DNA of 64,000 bases from Tetraselmis striata (Eukaryota; Chlorophyta; Chlorodendrophyceae; Chlorodendrales; Chlorodendraceae). Both the position numbers and the translations under genes were made by a program. The stretch is from NCBI GenBank assembly GCA_006384855.1, contig VCJN01003150.1, positions 59,645-123,644 of the forward strand, written 5' to 3'. This document shows positions 61,286-64,000 of this stretch, piece after piece (position 1 is the first letter of the stretch; each line of letters begins with the position of its first letter). The notes below the pieces were generated by a model. The model was not told the DNA's origin. It ran no database searches and saw only the letters and a list, made by a program, of their open reading frames with translations.

Positions 61286-63577
61286 TTATTCGTTGAGCAT
61301 CCCCAACTCAAGCAAGTCCTTCTTCGTGGCTGCGTTAAACTTGACGACTCCGCCGGATTTGCGTTGCGCTGGGGTGGTTGACATGACGTGGACGCAGTTG
61401 TTTCGTGGCTGGCTGATTTGCCACCCAGTTTGCGCATATGTCTTCACGACTTGGACGCTTTTACCGTACCACTTCTTTCTGACCATGGTGCCGTCCTCGT
61501 TGAACACCTCTCGACTTCCCGACGCGTCGTGGATGGCCTTCGCGTACGATAGGGGGACGGCTTCAACAAGCTTCCAAGGAAGCGTCAGGCACTTCTCCCA
61601 GCTTGTGTCAACTAGCTTCTTCCCTCCTTTTGTCTGCGCGTACAACCATAGGGGCATGAGGGGTTTGCCCTTTGCATCGGCATGGAAGGGCTCGTATACG
61701 GCCACGGTCAACGTGTCTTCGGTAGTCTCGCGCGACTTCACAAGCCCGATGACGAATCTCGACTCCCAATCACCAAGAGTTTCAGGACACTTGTCTTCCT
61801 CATGCACCTAACGATGACCAAGACCGCGAGCTATGTTAGTCCCGAGCGAGACGCCACGCCATTTTTGTCCCAGTTGGGACAAAATACCAAGCAAGGTAGA
61901 AGGACCAGATTGTTTTGTCCCGTAAAGGACAAAAATGACAAACAATGGGACTCACATCGGAGACGTCGATGACAACGAGGTTCGAGCCCTTTGCATCGCT
62001 GGGCGATGTGTTGTCATGAAGCCTCTCCTTGGCGCCGGCGTGAACTCCCCGGAATGCGCTGTCATCTTGAAGCACTTGAGCACGAACCTCGGCTTCAACG
62101 CGAGCGGCTTCGGCATTGTTGAGGTCTGCGTTGGTAGCCATCGTGTGACGTGCCTCAGCAGGCGCGGTCTGCCCGTGCTCGCGCAAGAAGTCGTCAACTT
62201 CCTCTTTCCGTTGCGGCCAGAACCCGGAGAAAGCTGCCGAAGGAGCAGTTTGCATCTCATCCAAGTCGTCGAGCAGATTCTTCCAGCTCTCGCGCTCGAC
62301 TGGGGAGAAGTGCCACTAGACCGCCAGGTCCGTGATGTACGACCTCACGTTCTTGAAATCATCCAAGTACCTCTGGACCTTCACCGCGTCGGGCTTCTTT
62401 TTGTCGCAGAGAGCGTACAAAAGGGGCCGGCCCGCACGAATCTCGGGCGTCCCAGTTGGCGCGCTCTTCAAGATCTGCACGGGCTCAGAAAGCGGTGTGT
62501 TGGACCACAAGGCGGTGCGCAACGAGCCGCCAGACGCGGCGGCGTCGTCACGGGTGAACTCGAATTTGTGCGGCTTACTGATGTCCTGAATGTGGTCTTG
62601 GAAATGGGGCCTTAACCACTTAGAGAAGTCGAGGGAGAATGAGAGCTCAGCAATCTCCGGAGTGGGCGAGAATGCCTTCGCCACCAAGTCAAGAAAGGCC
62701 TCGATTGTGTAGGCGGAGCTGCGAGATAGCGCAAGACTGATGCGGCTGAAGATCTGGTCAGCCCGTTCGTGAGTGTGCCCGACAGGCAAGAAGACCAAAT
62801 GAATGACGTCGCACATGCCGATAGACACAAGCCAATTGCAGAGGGCCGCCACGTTCCTATTCTTGTTCTCCCTGACGGTGTTGTCCATATGGATTCTGAT
62901 GTACGGAATCTTTCTACCACGGTGTTGAATTTCCTGCATCGCAGACAAGATTTCATCAGTCCATGGCTACCGGACAACCACGGCGAACCTATCGGGAGGC
63001 TAACGAGCTCACCTTCATGATCGTGATCCATATCAGAGTGCACGTCGTGGACGAATCGTGGGGGATGGTGTTGGTGTAGTAGTAGATGTCGTCCGGGCGG
63101 TATCCGTCGTACTTCACACAGGTGAGGTGGTACTTGAGGAGCATGTCGGGCTTCACAGTCTTGGGGATGCGAACCCAGTGAGGCAGCAGGGTCTTCGCGG
63201 AGTCCATGCTATCAATTTCGAAGAAGAAGAAGTTTCCATGGCCAAGGCGCGACTGGAAGACGGCGTTGTTCGGATCCCTTCGTTCCTGGCGCACTCTCTC
63301 GAGGTGTACCTTCTGCTCAGCTCTGACCTGACGCCTCACCAGCTGCTGATGTTGACGGTGCACTTGACGTTCCTCTGGCGTCATGTCCTTTGTGCAAATC
63401 TCGCGAGCTTGGTCTCTGAGTGCTTTGCCCGCCGCGCATATGGGACAGTGGCTGAAATCGCTTCACCTTCGGCGTGGTGACATCCGGGAAGTCTTCCTTC
63501 CAAGTCCGGCGGAAGTGTCGAACGATGCGAGCTTCACTTCGCTCTCGGTAGCCAAATCTACAAAGGGGCAGGGGCAT
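61286..63577 (-). CDS. DUF7869-type, probably transposase, gene
   Basis: From 63577 downwards: ARIVRHFRRTWKEDF, a zinc-knuckle-like SHCPICAAGKALRDQ, a basic helix (QQLVRRQVRAEQKVHLERVR), then FFFFEIDSMDSAKTLLPHWV and YHLTCVKYDGYRPDDIYYY. A phase-0 intron (63012-62934, gtgagc...gatgcag) joins TLIWITIMK to EIQHRGRKIPYIRIHMDNTV, followed by RENKNRNVAALCNWL and FLPVGHTHERADQIFSRISL. The MDN..RENKN and VGHTHE..DQ..S motifs are those of the DUF7869 group, found in repetitive transposon-like genes across eukaryotes; the acidic residues could be a DDE-type site (inference). The frame runs on to 61836 but is broken by one in-frame TAG at 62316-62318. A last ORF (61807-61286, starting HEEDKCPETLGDWESRF) is probably the C-terminal exon. 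There is a +1 shift before CPIC. Diverged copies lie at 52.7-54.4 kb. Confidence 0.65.
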
Positions 63578-63639
63578 GATAGATCGGTATACAAATAAGG
63601 TCTCATACTGCGAGACAGAAAAGTTCGGTCTAAAGTGGG

Positions 63640-64000
63640 TCGAAATAATTATATCGGTAGTGGGTGAATAATTCTGTAATCAGCATGGCGAAACAATCTG
63701 TCATCAGTGTGACGAAACGGTATGTCAGTAGTGGGACAAAACCGTCTCTCAGCAGTGGGACAAGACGTTGTCTCTGCAGTGGGACGATATCGGCTAATTA
63801 TGTGGGACAAATACTTTTGTGGTCGGTGGGACGAAACGGTATGCCATGAGCGGTGCGAAACGTTCTGTCATCAGTGGGACGAAATCGGTCCGGCGTCGGT
63901 GGGACTAAACGTTCTGGCGATAGCGGGACGAAACGTTCTGCATCAGTGGGACAAAACGGTTTGTCATCAGCGGGACAAAACGGTTTGTCATCAGTGGGAC
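63640..64000 (+). repeat. ~23 bp minisatellite reaching the window edge
   Basis: About 14-15 units of the form gtcatcagtgggacaaaacg gt, becoming more uniform toward 64000. The gtgggac core recurs every 22-25 bp. The same gggacaaa word occurs at 61204 and 61875 within the neighbouring transposon. Confidence 0.85.

Noticed and set aside
63640-64000. Possible CRISPR array
   Set aside because: Units of ~23 bp are contiguous without unique spacers, and the genome is eukaryotic; it is a minisatellite.

Overview
This is a piece of a eukaryotic nuclear genome, most likely of a green alga (Chlorophyta). Five cellular genes are split by many short GT-AG or GC-AG introns, coding GC is high, and two of the genes are followed by TGTAA, the usual algal poly(A) signal. 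The transposon mix (DIRS-type tyrosine-recombinase elements, a Copia element, a LINE ending in an endonuclease-like domain) also fits. I cannot name the species.

Layout. 1-6345: a decayed DIRS-like retrotransposon (minus strand), flanked by a ~160 bp direct repeat and split by a 1.8 kb insertion that has its own ~230 bp terminal direct repeats. 6545-9490: a tRNA-like relic and a frameshifted Copia pol with a probable 3' LTR. 9.5-11.6 kb: microsatellites and small dispersed repeats. 11663-13925: a cytochrome P450 with one extra base in an exon. 15.4-18.5 kb: a DIRS/PAT-like element (gag plus broken tyrosine recombinase) whose repeats are arranged A1...B1-A2-B2, i.e. split direct repeats. 18.6-20.6 kb: the 3' half of a LINE (minus). 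21408-27781 or beyond: FIP1, a pre-mRNA 3'-end processing factor. 28869-29411 (minus): a two-exon gene for a 96-residue single-pass membrane protein. 30439-31201: a foldback element. 31667-35073: an MRM1-type SpoU rRNA 2'-O-methyltransferase (six exons, 434 aa). 38.3-40.6 kb: unrecognised, possibly transposon-derived ORFs. 42076-47105: glutamine-fructose-6-phosphate aminotransferase (eleven exons, 703 aa) whose 3' end is tandemly duplicated. 47.8-49.2 kb: another DIRS RT relic. 49604-51077: an unrecognised three-exon gene. 51-56 kb: degraded transposon and satellite-like sequence. 56802-58905: a cathepsin X/Z-type cysteine protease (six exons, 385 aa). 60191-60625: a truncated, inverted copy of the foldback element. 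61286-63577 (minus): a spliced transposase-like gene of the type annotated as DUF7869, next to a ~23 bp minisatellite that runs off the window.

The cellular genes do unrelated housekeeping jobs (mRNA 3'-end formation, organelle rRNA methylation, hexosamine synthesis, vacuolar proteolysis) and do not form a pathway cluster. Shared features of the window are long C homopolymers on the sense strand of introns, at least three GC-AG introns, and two exons each spoiled by a single extra T. Exon coordinates for FIP1 exons 4-10, MRM1, the aminotransferase and the cathepsin gene were derived by matching splice sites, phase and conserved protein sequence; other boundaries are approximate.
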